Position numbers and translations under genes: made by a program
Shown here: positions 1-8,552 of the stretch, piece by piece
Position numbering within the stretch: the first letter of the stretch is position 1
Layout of the letters: each line of letters opens with the position of its first letter
Source of the DNA: Micromonospora craniellae
Lineage (GTDB): Bacteria > Actinomycetota > Actinomycetes > Mycobacteriales > Micromonosporaceae
Reading direction: 5' to 3'
DNA: 64,000 bases
Assembly: GCF_014764405.1 (NCBI RefSeq)
Contig: NZ_CP061725.1
Span: 992,001 to 1,056,000, forward strand
Notes under the pieces: model-generated
What the model saw: only the letters and a program-made list of their open reading frames with translations
Told to the model about the DNA's origin: nothing
The model's database searches: none

Positions 1-1
1 G

Positions 2-772
2 GCCCAGCTCGCCGAACTCGGCCTGCGTCCGTACTCCGCCGGGCGGATCGGCACCGGGGTCACCCTGGACAACGTCCGCCGGTTCGCCGACGACCCGTAC
101 ACCTGGCGGGTCCTGGGCGACACGGTCACCCTCGGCGTGATCTGCGCGGTGCTGGCGGTGGCGCTCGCCTATCCGATGGCGTTGGCGCTGCACCGGATGC
201 GCAGCGCCGCGCTGCGTTCCGTCGCCGTCTTCCTCATCTTCTCGCCGCTGTTGACCAGCGTGGTGGTGCGGGCGTACGGCTGGAACGTGCTGCTCGGCGA
301 CGGCGGAGTGGTCAACCGCTTCCTGATCGACATCGGGCTGATCGAGACGCCGCTGCGGATGATGTACGGCTTTCCCGCAGTGGTGATCGCCATGGTCCAC
401 GTCCTGCTGCCCTTCGCCGTGTTCCCGCTGCTCGGCGTGGTCGCCCAGGTGCCGGCCTCGGCCATCGCCGCCGCCCACGACCTCGGCGCCAACCGGCACC
501 AGGTCTTCTGGCGGGTCACCTTCCCGCTGACCCGGTACGGGGTGGTGCTCAGCCTCCAGCTCTGCTTCGCGCTGACCGTCAGCGCCTTCGCCACCCCGGC
601 ACTGCTCGGTGGCGGGCGGGTGCAGGTGCTCAGCGGGCTGGTCTACACCAACGTCGGTGCGGTCGACTGGCCGATGGCGGCCGTGCAGTCGTACGCGCTG
701 CTGTTCATCGCCCTCGCGCTTATCGGTGTCGTCAGCGTCGCCACCCGACTGACCGGACGGAGGCGGGGATGA
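2..772 (+). CDS. ABC transporter permease, polyamine (PotB) type, 5' end outside window
   Basis: Inner-membrane permease of an ABC importer of the spermidine/putrescine family. The reading frame is open from base 2, so the true start lies before the window; the visible GTG at 137 is internal. Several hydrophobic segments are visible, and the EAA loop that docks the ATPase is present near the middle (AAAHDLGANRHQVFWR, followed by TFPL). The stop overlaps the ATG of the second permease (ATGA), so the two are translationally coupled and probably form a PotB/PotC-like heterodimer. The ATPase and solute-binding protein are not in the window and presumably lie upstream. The substrate cannot be read from the permease; polyamine-type permeases also carry amino-acid derivatives and other small amines. 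Confidence 0.9.
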   Translation, partial: AQLAELGLRPYSAGRIGTGVTLDNVRRFADDPYTWRVLGDTVTLGVICAVLAVALAYPMALALHRMRSAALRSVAVFLIFSPLLTSVVVRAYGWNVLLGDGGVVNRFLIDIGLIETPLRMMYGFPAVVIAMVHVLLPFAVFPLLGVVAQVPASAIAAAHDLGANRHQVFWRVTFPLTRYGVVLSLQLCFALTVSAFATPALLGGGRVQVLSGLVYTNVGAVDWPMAAVQSYALLFIALALIGVVSVATRLTGRRRG

Positions 773-1581
773 ACCGCAACCGGACCTTCACCCTCACCGC
801 GCTCCTGCTCGGGCTGGCCTTCCTGGTCACCCCGTTGGTCTTCGTCGTGGTCAACTCCTTCAACGACTCCGGCTACGGTGCCTGGCCGCCGCCGGGCTGG
901 TCGTTGCGCTGGTACGAACGCCTCGCCGAGCAGGAGGGCTTCGCGCAGGCCGCGCTGCGCAGCCTCGGCATCGCCGTCGTCGCCGCCCTGGCGGCGGTGG
1001 TCGCCGGCACGGCCGCCGCGGTCTCGCTGACCCGGTTCCGCTACCCCGGCCGGGGCCTGGTCGAGTCGCTGCTGCTCGCTCCCCTGATCGTGCCGAAGGT
1101 CGCGATCGGGCTCGGCGCGTTCATCCTCTTCCTGCAGGCCGGCTTCTACGGCAGCGACGGCGCGTTGGTCGGCCTGCACCTCGTGCTCCTGCTCCCCTTC
1201 ACCGTCAACATCGTCGGCGGGGCCCTGGTGCGGATCCCCCTGGTCTACGAACAGGCGGCCCGGGACCTGGGCGCCGGGCCGGTACGGGCCTTCGTCTCGG
1301 CGACCCTGCCCCAGCTACGCCGCTCACTGCTCGCCGCGTACGTGCTCTGTTTCATGATCAGCTTCGACGAGGTGGACGCCACGGTCTTCGTGGTCTCCCC
1401 CGACCAGCTCACCCTGCCCGTGTCGATGTACCAGTACCTGCAGCGCTACCAGGACCCCACGCTCGCCGCGCTCTCCACGATCCTGATCGGCGCGACGTTC
1501 GCCCTGGTCGCCGTCGTGATGGCGACGGCCGGCACCTCGGCGGTCTCGGGCCTGCACTCGGGGAAGGAACGCCGCCGATGA
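769..1581 (+). CDS. ABC transporter permease, polyamine (PotC) type
   Basis: Second permease subunit (270 aa) of the same importer. It has an N-terminal membrane segment at about residues 8-30, an extracellular loop containing WSLRWYERL (typical of PotC-like proteins), further membrane segments, and an EAA loop (EQAARDLGAGPVRAFVSATL). The ATG overlaps the stop of the first permease and its own stop overlaps the next ATG, so the downstream dehydrogenase is in the same transcript. This links transport directly to the metabolic genes that follow. Family assignment is firm; substrate is unknown. Confidence 0.9.
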   Translation: MNRNRTFTLTALLLGLAFLVTPLVFVVVNSFNDSGYGAWPPPGWSLRWYERLAEQEGFAQAALRSLGIAVVAALAAVVAGTAAAVSLTRFRYPGRGLVESLLLAPLIVPKVAIGLGAFILFLQAGFYGSDGALVGLHLVLLLPFTVNIVGGALVRIPLVYEQAARDLGAGPVRAFVSATLPQLRRSLLAAYVLCFMISFDEVDATVFVVSPDQLTLPVSMYQYLQRYQDPTLAALSTILIGATFALVAVVMATAGTSAVSGLHSGKERRR

Positions 1582-2369
1582 ACCCGACCGGACGGACGGA
1601 GCCCACCGTCACCGTGATCACCGGCGCGGCCGGCGGCATCGGCGCCGCCGTCGCCCGCCGCCTGGCCCGCGACGGCCACCACCTCGCCCTGGTCGACCGT
1701 CCCGGTCCGGCCCTGGAGGCACTCGCCGCCGAGTTGCGGGACGCCGGCCATCCGGTGCTCACCCTCGACGCCGACGTCCGCGACCCGGCCGCCACCGAGT
1801 TGGCGGCGGCCGCCGTCGAGAACCGCTTCGGCGGCTTCGACGCCCTGGTCACCTGCGCCGGCATCGGTCGCATCGACCCGATCGACCAGACCACCGACGA
1901 GATCTGGGCCGACACCCTGGCGACCAACCTCTCCGGCACCTTCTGGTGGTGCCGGGCCGCCGTACCCCGACTGCGCCGCCGGGGCGGCGGGGTGATCGTG
2001 CCGGTCTCCTCCACCACCGCGCTGGTCGGGCTTCCCGGCCGGAGCGCGTACGCGGCGGCCAAGGCCGGGGTGCTCGGACTGGCCCGTACCCTCGCCGTGG
2101 AGTGCGCCGCCGACGGCATCCGGGTCGTCCCGGTCTGCCCCGGCGCCACCCGCACCGACCTGGTCCGGCAGGGGTACGCCCGAGCCGCCGACCCGGCCGC
2201 CGCCGAACGGGCGCACGCCGCCCTCCAGCCGATCGGGCGACTCTCCGAACCGGAGGAGATCGCCGAGACCATCGCCTTCGTCTGCTCGTCCCGGGCGGCG
2301 ACCATCACCGGCGCGACGCTCGTCGTCGACGGCGGATACACCGCGGGAGGACCCTCTTGGAACACGTGA
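1578..2369 (+). CDS. SDR family NAD(P)-dependent oxidoreductase
   Basis: Classical short-chain dehydrogenase, 263 aa. The nucleotide-binding motif TGAAGGIGAA is at about residues 15-24, the CAGIG motif is in the middle, and the active-site pair is YAAAK, preceded by a catalytic serine in PVSSTT. The C-terminal VDGGYT is typical of the 3-oxoacyl reductase/sugar dehydrogenase branch. The start ATG overlaps the permease stop and the 3' end overlaps the next gene. The substrate is probably an alcohol or keto intermediate of whatever the ABC system imports; this is inference from the operon. Confidence 0.88.
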   Translation: MNPTGRTEPTVTVITGAAGGIGAAVARRLARDGHHLALVDRPGPALEALAAELRDAGHPVLTLDADVRDPAATELAAAAVENRFGGFDALVTCAGIGRIDPIDQTTDEIWADTLATNLSGTFWWCRAAVPRLRRRGGGVIVPVSSTTALVGLPGRSAYAAAKAGVLGLARTLAVECAADGIRVVPVCPGATRTDLVRQGYARAADPAAAERAHAALQPIGRLSEPEEIAETIAFVCSSRAATITGATLVVDGGYTAGGPSWNT

Positions 2370-3421
2370 ACCGCCGCCACGCCGCGCTGCGGGAGATGAA
2401 CGCACGCGGTGTCGACACACTGCTGGTCTCGAAGATCACCCACGTGCGGTACCTCACCGGCTTCACCGGCACCGCCGGTGTGCTGCTACTCGGCCCCGAA
2501 CCGGTGCTGGTGGTCGACTTCCGCTACGCGGCCCAGGCGGCGCAGCAGGCCGAGGGAATCACCGTCGACGGCGGCTGCGCCCCACCCCGGCTCTGGGCCA
2601 CGATGCTCGACCGGTTGCGGGCCGACCAGGGCCGGATCGGTATCGACCCCCGCAACCTCACCGCCGAGCAGTACCTCTCCCTCCCCGAACCCGGCGCGAC
2701 GGTCGACTGCGCGGGGCTCGTCGAGCGGCTGCGCGCGGTCAAGGACGCCGACGAACTGCGCGCCCTCCGCGACGCGGCGGACCTCGCCGAGACGCTCGTC
2801 GCCCGGCTGCCCGAGTGGCTGCGTCCCGGCCGCGCGGAGAACGAGATCGCCGGTGAGATCGAGTACGCCCAGCGCCACCTCGGCGCCGAGCGCAGCGCCG
2901 CCCCGATCCTGGTCTCCTCGGGCGAACGCTCGACCCTGCCGCACGGTGCCGCCTCCGACCGGGTGATGCGGGCCGGCGAACCGGTGGTGGTGGACCTCTC
3001 GCCGGTGGTACGCGGGTACCGTGCCGACATCACCCGCACCTTCCACCTCGGACCGGCGCCGGCCGCGTTCCATCGGCTGCACTCGGCCGTCCGGGAGGCG
3101 CACGGCAGGGCGATGGCGACCGTCCGGGCGGGGGTCCGGGCCAGCGCGGTCGACGCGGTGGCCCGCGGGGTGTTGGCCGGTCACGGCCTGGACGGCTATT
3201 TCAAGCACTCGCTGGGCCACGGCATCGGCCTGGACCAGCACGAGCCGCCGCTGCTCTCTCCGCACGACGACACCGTGCTGGAAGCCGGCATGGTCGTGAT
3301 GATCGAGCCGGGGGTCTACGTACCCGGCGTGGGCGGCACCCGGATCGAGGACGCGGTGCTGGTCACCGAGACCGGCTGCACGCCGCTGACCACGTCGGAC
3401 CCGGGATTGCGCGAGCTGTGA
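2357..3421 (+). CDS. M24 family metallopeptidase (Xaa-Pro peptidase/creatinase fold)
   Basis: Pita-bread-fold hydrolase of 354 aa with an N-terminal creatinase-like domain (residues 1-125) and a C-terminal M24 catalytic domain. All five dinuclear metal ligands are present: D213, D224, H288 (in SLGHGIG), E317 (MIEPGV) and E331 (TRIEDAV). I chose the TTG at 2357 because GGGAGGA ends 5 nt upstream; the GTG at 2366 would be 14 nt away. The start lies inside the dehydrogenase gene, with a 13-bp overlap. M24 members include proline peptidases, creatinase and ectoine hydrolase, and the sequence alone does not separate these. In an operon with dehydrogenases and a cyclic amidohydrolase, a small-molecule C-N hydrolase is at least as likely as a peptidase. 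Confidence 0.85.
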   Translation: MEHVNRRHAALREMNARGVDTLLVSKITHVRYLTGFTGTAGVLLLGPEPVLVVDFRYAAQAAQQAEGITVDGGCAPPRLWATMLDRLRADQGRIGIDPRNLTAEQYLSLPEPGATVDCAGLVERLRAVKDADELRALRDAADLAETLVARLPEWLRPGRAENEIAGEIEYAQRHLGAERSAAPILVSSGERSTLPHGAASDRVMRAGEPVVVDLSPVVRGYRADITRTFHLGPAPAAFHRLHSAVREAHGRAMATVRAGVRASAVDAVARGVLAGHGLDGYFKHSLGHGIGLDQHEPPLLSPHDDTVLEAGMVVMIEPGVYVPGVGGTRIEDAVLVTETGCTPLTTSDPGLREL

Positions 3422-4476
3422 GCGGCGGCGAGCAGCGGGCCGGCGTGGAGGTCCCCCACGCCGGCCCGCACCCCACCCCGTCGACCGGGGAACACCGGAT
3501 CGCGTTCCGAGGCGTGATCCGCACCGGCGCGATCACCCTCGGCCCCGGCGACCTCGCCCTGCTCGATGCGGCCGGCGGGGACGTCACCGCGACGGCGGGC
3601 ACCCCCGGCGATGTGGTCCGGGTGGCGTACCCGCCCCGGCTCGCCGACGCCGAGGCACTCGCCGCCCGGCTCGACCGGAACCACCCCGCGCGGCTGGTGG
3701 CGATCGGCAACGGCGCGACCCTGGACGTCGCCAAGCAGGCGTGGCGGCTCGGCGCCGCCGGACCGGCGCTGCTGTTGGCGCCGGTCGGTGACGAACCCTG
3801 GCGGGCCTTCGCCCCCTTCACCAGCCTCTACGACCCGGACGGGAGCCGGGTGAGCCGACCGGACCCGGCGCTGGGTGACGCCGAGGTGCTCCTCGACGCC
3901 GCCGCGCTCGCCCGCCGACCGGAACGGGTACGCCACCTGCACCGCGCCGACTCCATCGTGCACGCTATCGAGGTGCTGCTGAGCAGGCGCACCCAGGAAT
4001 GGGGGCGGGCTCTCGCCGCCGCCGGCCTGACCGCGCTGGGCCGGGACGCACCGGACGACCACCTGGCCGGAGTGGTCGGCGCCGGGCTGGTGACCGAGGC
4101 GTTCGCCTCGACCGGACTCGGACTGGCCCACGCCGCCGCCTCCCCGCTCGGCGCCCACGCCGGCCGTACCCACGACGCGGTCAACGTGCTGCTCGCGCCG
4201 CACGTGGTCGCGTACTGGGGGGACCGGGTCGACTGGCGGGCGGTGGCGGGTCCCCTCGGCACGGCGCCCCGCGCGGACGCCGTCACCACGCGGCTGACCG
4301 ACCTCGCCGACCTCGCCGGAGTCCCTCGGGCCCTGAGCGCCGCCGGCTTCTCGTGGGAACAGGTACGCGCCGCGGTCCCCGCCGCGATGCGCAGCTCCGG
4401 TATGCCGTGGCTGCCCGCGCCGGTCGACGAGGCGACGCTGACCGAGCTGCTGCGCCGCGCCTGGGCGGGACAGTGA
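3418..4476 (+). CDS. Iron-containing alcohol dehydrogenase family protein, divergent
   Basis: 352 aa, GTG start overlapping the previous stop (GTGA). The nucleotide-binding loop appears as GNGATLDVAK, in place of the usual GGGSxxDxAK. The metal site of type III alcohol dehydrogenases is complete: D178 and H182 (spacing four), H238, and H252 (14 residues later), followed by NVLLAPHV. The conserved second histidine four residues after H238, which helps catalysis in FucO-like enzymes, is a serine here (S242). The protein is also shorter than the usual 380-400 aa. It is probably an alcohol/aldehyde or maleylacetate-type reductase acting with the neighbouring SDR; glycerol-1-phosphate dehydrogenase-like activity is an alternative. 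Confidence 0.7.
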   Translation: MSGGEQRAGVEVPHAGPHPTPSTGEHRIAFRGVIRTGAITLGPGDLALLDAAGGDVTATAGTPGDVVRVAYPPRLADAEALAARLDRNHPARLVAIGNGATLDVAKQAWRLGAAGPALLLAPVGDEPWRAFAPFTSLYDPDGSRVSRPDPALGDAEVLLDAAALARRPERVRHLHRADSIVHAIEVLLSRRTQEWGRALAAAGLTALGRDAPDDHLAGVVGAGLVTEAFASTGLGLAHAAASPLGAHAGRTHDAVNVLLAPHVVAYWGDRVDWRAVAGPLGTAPRADAVTTRLTDLADLAGVPRALSAAGFSWEQVRAAVPAAMRSSGMPWLPAPVDEATLTELLRRAWAGQ

Positions 4477-4481
4477 ACGGC

Positions 4482-5261
4482 TCAGACGAGGCTCAACCCG
4501 CCGTCGACCGTCAACGTCTGACCGGTGAGGTAGTCGCAGCCGCCAGTGACCAGCAGGTGCACCAGACCGGCCAGCTCCGCCGGCTCGCCGACCCGGCGCA
4601 GCGGCACCCGGCCGGTCAACTCGGCCTCCACGGCCGGCTCCCGGTCGAGCCGCGCGGCGAGCAGCGGGGTACGGATCGCCCCAGGGCAGACCGTGTTGGC
4701 GGTGACGCCGTACGGGCCGTACTCCAACGCGAGCTGCCGGGTGAACGCGATGACCGCCCCCTTCGCGGCGGCGTAGCCGGCGCGAAGGGGGATGGGACGC
4801 AGGGCGGTCAGCGAGGCGACGGTGACCACGGCGCCGCCTCCGCGCGCCACCAGGTGCGGCAGCACCGCACGGCAGACGTGGAAGGCCGTCGACACGTTGG
4901 TGTCCAGGTTCCACCGCCAGTCCTCGTCGGTGGTGTCCACCACCGAGCCGGCGCGGACCGCACCGGCGGCGTTGACCACACCGGAGAGGTCGCCGTGGGC
5001 GGCGAGCGCCTCGGCGACGACCGCCGTCACCCGGGCCGGATCGGTCAGTTCGGCCCGGTGGACGCTCACGCCCCGCGTACCGCAGGCCCGCGACGCGGCA
5101 GCCAGCCCGTCGCCGTCCCGGTCGACGAGCGCCACCCGGTGGCCCTCGGCGGTGAGTCGACGGGCACAGGCCAGTCCGATCCCGGAGGCGGCGCCGGTGA
5201 CCAGCACGGTGGCCGGGACACGCCCCCCACCCGAAACAGAAGGATTTTCGGATGACGTCAT
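4482..5261 (-). CDS. SDR family oxidoreductase on the opposite strand
   Basis: 259-aa short-chain dehydrogenase with TGAASGIG (about residues 22-29), NAAGAV, a catalytic serine in TVASLTA, YAAAK and C-terminal VDGGL. It is the only - strand gene in the catabolic cluster: it converges on the iron-type dehydrogenase with a 5-bp gap and diverges from the amidohydrolase. Its ATG at 5261 lies inside the amidohydrolase coding region (10-bp head-to-head overlap) and has no convincing ribosome binding site, so a later GTG just before the LVTG strand is possible. Its promoter must lie within the amidohydrolase gene. Likely a second oxidation step of the same pathway; inference from context. Confidence 0.85.
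   Translation of the reverse strand: MTSSENPSVSGGGRVPATVLVTGAASGIGLACARRLTAEGHRVALVDRDGDGLAAASRACGTRGVSVHRAELTDPARVTAVVAEALAAHGDLSGVVNAAGAVRAGSVVDTTDEDWRWNLDTNVSTAFHVCRAVLPHLVARGGGAVVTVASLTALRPIPLRAGYAAAKGAVIAFTRQLALEYGPYGVTANTVCPGAIRTPLLAARLDREPAVEAELTGRVPLRRVGEPAELAGLVHLLVTGGCDYLTGQTLTVDGGLSLV
5231..5251 (+). promoter_or_regulatory. Inverted repeat around the ribosome binding site of the amidohydrolase
   Basis: CCGAAA at 5231-5236 is repeated in inverted form as TTTCGG at 5246-5251, with the Shine-Dalgarno AGAAGGA (5238-5244) in the spacer and the ATG directly after. This could be an operator or a weak hairpin that presents the ribosome binding site. The arms are short and chance cannot be excluded. 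Confidence 0.3.
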
Positions 5262-6670
5262 TCCGCGACGCTATCAACGCAGGCCAGCTTGGTGAAGTGC
5301 AGGAACTCACCGTGCTGCGGGGTGGACGCCTCCTCACCGCCGACGCTGCGCCGACCGTGGTCGACCTGGTGATCGCCGGTGAGCGGGTGCAGGCGGTCGA
5401 GCCGGTCGGCACCGTCGACGCCGGCACGGTCGTCGACGTCGACGGTCTCGACGTCATGCCGGGCGCCATCGACCTGCACGTGCACCTGCGTGATCCGGGA
5501 CAGACCCACAAGGAGACGGTGGAGACCGGCACGGCTGCCGCGGCGGCCGGCGGCACCACCCTGGTCTGCGACATGCCGAGTACCCAGCCGCAGGTGACCT
5601 CGGTAGCCCGCTACCGGGAGAAGATCGCCTCCTGGAGCGGACGCGCCACGGTGGACTTCGCGCTCTGGGCCGGTGGCACCGACCCGACCGCGCTCGCCGC
5701 GATGGCGGAGGCCGGGGCGATCGGGGTCAAGATCTACATGGCCACCTCCCCCGGCTTCGAGGAGCTCTACTCCCCCGACGCGGCCGCCGTCGCCCGGGTG
5801 CTGGAGGTCTCCGGCCGGCTCGGCTGGGCGGTCGCGGTGCACGTCGGCGACCAGCAGGCCAGTGACGCCCACCGGGACCGGCTCATCGCCGCCGGGCGAC
5901 GCGACCCGGCCGCCGTCCTGGAGGTCACCCGGGGACCCGGCAACCTGTCCGGCCTGCGGACCGTCCTCGACCTCGCCACCGCCACCGGACAGCGGGTGCA
6001 CCTGGCCCACCTCAGCGCGTACGGGCTCGGCGCCCTGGACCTCTTCGCCCACGCGCGGGCCGGGCATCCCGGGCTGACGGCGGAGACCTGCTTCCCGGCC
6101 CTGAGCGAGGAGGAGGACCTGGTGACCCAGGGGGTCTACGTGCTGCCGACGGTCTTCTCGGCGACGGCCCGGCGGCGGTGGCTCACCGCCCTCGCCGATG
6201 GAGTGGTCGACGCCGTCGCCACCGACCACGCGCCGCACACCCGGGCCGAGAAGGACCGGGGCCGCGACGACGCCTGGGCGGCATCGCCGGGATACCCGGC
6301 ACTGGAGACGTCGCTGCCGCTGGCCTACGCGGCGATGCTCGACGGTGAACTCAGCCCGCAGCGGCTGGTCGACGCGGTGGCCGGTGCCCCGGCCCGGATC
6401 CTCGGGCTGCCGCGCAAGGGCCGGCTGGCGCCGGGGTGCGACGCCGACCTGGTCCTCTTCGACCCGGCCGGTAGCTGGCGGGTGGACCAGGCGACGATGC
6501 GGACGAAGGTCGGGTGGAGCCCGCTGCACGGTCGGACCCTGCATGGCCGGCTACACGCCACCTGGCTACGGGGACGACCGATCGTCCACGATGGTGAGAT
6601 CCTGGAGCCCGGTGGTGGACACTTCGTCCGTCGGCCGGGTGCCGGCGACGCGGATCCGGGACGGGGTTGA
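5252..6670 (+). CDS. Cyclic amidohydrolase, dihydroorotase/allantoinase/hydantoinase family
   Basis: 472-aa TIM-barrel amidohydrolase. Metal ligands are visible in order: H76 and H78 (DLHVHLRDPG), K160 that would be carbamylated (GVKIYM), H197, H253 (LAHLSA) and D325 (ATDHAPH). The DLHVHLRDPG signature with the following TGTAAAAAGGTT is that of the dihydroorotase/allantoinase branch. ATG 5252 has AGAAGGA seven bases upstream, so this start is firm. The gene is not near pyrimidine genes and sits between dehydrogenases and a LacI regulator, so a catabolic ring-opening role (hydantoin, allantoin or another cyclic amide) is more likely than pyrB/pyrC-type biosynthesis. Exact substrate unknown. 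Confidence 0.8.
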   Translation: MTSFRDAINAGQLGEVQELTVLRGGRLLTADAAPTVVDLVIAGERVQAVEPVGTVDAGTVVDVDGLDVMPGAIDLHVHLRDPGQTHKETVETGTAAAAAGGTTLVCDMPSTQPQVTSVARYREKIASWSGRATVDFALWAGGTDPTALAAMAEAGAIGVKIYMATSPGFEELYSPDAAAVARVLEVSGRLGWAVAVHVGDQQASDAHRDRLIAAGRRDPAAVLEVTRGPGNLSGLRTVLDLATATGQRVHLAHLSAYGLGALDLFAHARAGHPGLTAETCFPALSEEEDLVTQGVYVLPTVFSATARRRWLTALADGVVDAVATDHAPHTRAEKDRGRDDAWAASPGYPALETSLPLAYAAMLDGELSPQRLVDAVAGAPARILGLPRKGRLAPGCDADLVLFDPAGSWRVDQATMRTKVGWSPLHGRTLHGRLHATWLRGRPIVHDGEILEPGGGHFVRRPGAGDADPGRG

Positions 6671-6677
6671 GACGACT

Positions 6678-7736
6678 GTGACGGGTACCCAAGGCACCCA
6701 GCCGACGTTGCGGGACGTGGCCCGGGTCGCCGGGGTGCACCTGGCCACCGCCTCGCGCGCACTCAGCGGCTCCAAGAGCCGGCCGGTCAACTCCCGCACC
6801 GAGGCGCTGGTGCGGCAGGCCGCCGCCGAACTCGGCTACGTACCGGACCAGATGGCCCGGAGCCTGCGCACCCACCGCAGCGCGGCGATCGGCGTGCTGA
6901 TCCCCGACATGTCCAATCCGGTCATGCCACCGCTGGTGCGCGGCGCCGAGCAGGTGCTCGCCCGGCACGGTTACACCACGCTCTTCGCCGACACCGACAA
7001 CGACCCGGTGGCCGAGGCCAAACGCCTCGGCATGTTGCTCTCCTGGCGGGTCGCCGGCATCATCCTGGCCACCGCCCGCCGGGACCAGCCGCTGCCCGTG
7101 GAGCTGACCGCGTCCGGAGTGCCGGTGGTGATGATGTCCCGCAAGGTCGACGCCACCACCGTCCCGTCAGCGACGGTCGACGAGTCGGTCGGCGTCGCAC
7201 AGGCGCTCGACCACCTGATCGGCCTGGGACACCAGCGGATCGCCTACCTCGGCGTGCCCCTCTGGACATCTGCCGGCCACGAGCGGTACGTCGCCTTTCA
7301 CGACATCATGCGCGACCGTGGCCTGCCGGTGCCCGACGGATACGCCGTCGCCCGCGAGGGCTACTCGGAACGGGACGGGGAGAGCGCGCTGGCCGCCCTG
7401 CTGGCTGGCGGCGACCCACCCACCGCGGTCCTCGCCGGCAACGACATGATGGCGCTGGGCTGCTACGCCGCGATCCGCGCCGCCGGTCTGAGCTGCCCCG
7501 GGGACATCAGCGTGGTCGGCTACAACGACATGCCGCTGACCGACCGCGTCGACCCGGCGCTGACCACGGTGCGGGTCCCCTACTTCGACGTCGGCCGTCG
7601 GGCGGCGACCCTGCTGGTCGAGGCACTCACCGACGGCGACGCGCTGGACCACTCGGTCCGGCTCACCCCACGGCTGGTGGTGCGCGCCTCGACCGCGTCG
7701 GTCCGCCCTCGCCCGTCACAGGACACCGGGCCGTAG
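6678..7736 (+). CDS. LacI family transcriptional regulator
   Basis: 352 aa. The N-terminal LacI helix-turn-helix is clear (TLRDVARVAGVHLATASRAL, about residues 9-28), followed by the hinge helix and a periplasmic-binding-protein-like effector domain starting near AIGVLIPDMSNPV and ending with TTVRVPYFDVGRRA. I placed the start at the GTG 7 nt after the amidohydrolase stop. It is the last gene of the catabolic cluster and probably controls it in response to the imported compound or an early intermediate. It converges on pspM with a 10-bp gap. Family assignment is secure; effector unknown. Confidence 0.9.
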   Translation: MTGTQGTQPTLRDVARVAGVHLATASRALSGSKSRPVNSRTEALVRQAAAELGYVPDQMARSLRTHRSAAIGVLIPDMSNPVMPPLVRGAEQVLARHGYTTLFADTDNDPVAEAKRLGMLLSWRVAGIILATARRDQPLPVELTASGVPVVMMSRKVDATTVPSATVDESVGVAQALDHLIGLGHQRIAYLGVPLWTSAGHERYVAFHDIMRDRGLPVPDGYAVAREGYSERDGESALAALLAGGDPPTAVLAGNDMMALGCYAAIRAAGLSCPGDISVVGYNDMPLTDRVDPALTTVRVPYFDVGRRAATLLVEALTDGDALDHSVRLTPRLVVRASTASVRPRPSQDTGP

Positions 7737-7746
7737 GGTCCATCGG

Positions 7747-8529
7747 TCAGGAGGTGGTGGCGGGGCGGCCGACGGCCCGCAGCTCGGACAGCGCCGACGC
7801 GAACCCGTGCAGCATGTCCGTGGCCTCGGTCAGCCGCGCCGCAGAAGGGTGCTCGCTGTCCGGCCGGTACTCCCCGGCCAGGTATCCGGCCGCAGCCACC
7901 ACCAGCCGTTCGTACGCTCCCACACCGGCATCCAACTGCCCGACCAGCGTTTCGTGCGCCTCGGTCAGCGCCGGACGCGCGTCAGGCGGCGCGAGGTGCG
8001 CCGCTCGCTCCACACTCGCCACCCGGTTCGCCAGTTCCCGCAGCGACTGCTCGGCCACGGCGGCCTCGGCGACGGCCGGTTCGGCGAAGCCGGTCAGCCG
8101 GCCGCCCATCGACGCCAGGGTCGACGCCGCCCGGTCCAGCCGTTCCCACGGCCGGGCCGCGCTGGTGCCGCGTAGCGCGGTGCGGGACCGCACCCGGCGT
8201 ACCTCGGCCACCACCCCGGCCCCGACCGGCAGCCGCTCCACGGCGGCGACCAGGCGGGCGCGGCTGCGGGCGGCGGCCTGAGCGGGGTCGAGGGCCGGTG
8301 GGGCGGGCTGGGCGGCCAGCGCCCGCAGGTCCACCCAGCGCCAGGCGGCCAGGGCGGTGGAGGCGCCTGCGGCGGCGGCCCAGAAGGCGTCGGCGAGGCC
8401 GATGCCGGCGTACGGGGTCAGGATGACGGTGGCGCCGCCGAGCCCGCCGGCCAGGACACTCCACCGGCGGGCGGAGCGGCGAAGCTTGCCCAGCCGGCGG
8501 AAGTAGCGGGTGCGCTCGTCTGCTGCCAC
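7747..8529 (-). CDS. pspM: PspM-like membrane partner of PspA (phage shock/envelope stress)
   Basis: 260 aa. A basic N terminus (about residues 1-22) is followed by two adjacent hydrophobic segments (about 24-42 and 46-62), then a long, helical, Ala/Arg/Glu-rich cytoplasmic region. Gene order clgR-pspA-this gene is the same as Rv2745c-Rv2744c-Rv2743c of Mycobacterium tuberculosis, where the third gene is an integral membrane protein of the Psp system. The GTG start has AGGAGG about 5 bases upstream and the gene follows pspA by 23 bp, so it is co-transcribed. The call rests on synteny and topology more than on a sequence motif. Confidence 0.75.
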   Translation of the reverse strand: MAADERTRYFRRLGKLRRSARRWSVLAGGLGGATVILTPYAGIGLADAFWAAAAGASTALAAWRWVDLRALAAQPAPPALDPAQAAARSRARLVAAVERLPVGAGVVAEVRRVRSRTALRGTSAARPWERLDRAASTLASMGGRLTGFAEPAVAEAAVAEQSLRELANRVASVERAAHLAPPDARPALTEAHETLVGQLDAGVGAYERLVVAAAGYLAGEYRPDSEHPSAARLTEATDMLHGFASALSELRAVGRPATTS

Positions 8530-8552
8530 CGTCGCCTCCTTGACGCCTCGGT

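Noticed and set aside
3316..5574. - strand 750-codon open frame over the catabolic cluster
   Set aside because: It crosses four + strand genes with clear motifs and itself reads as Arg/Gly-rich sequence; GC bias keeps stops rare.
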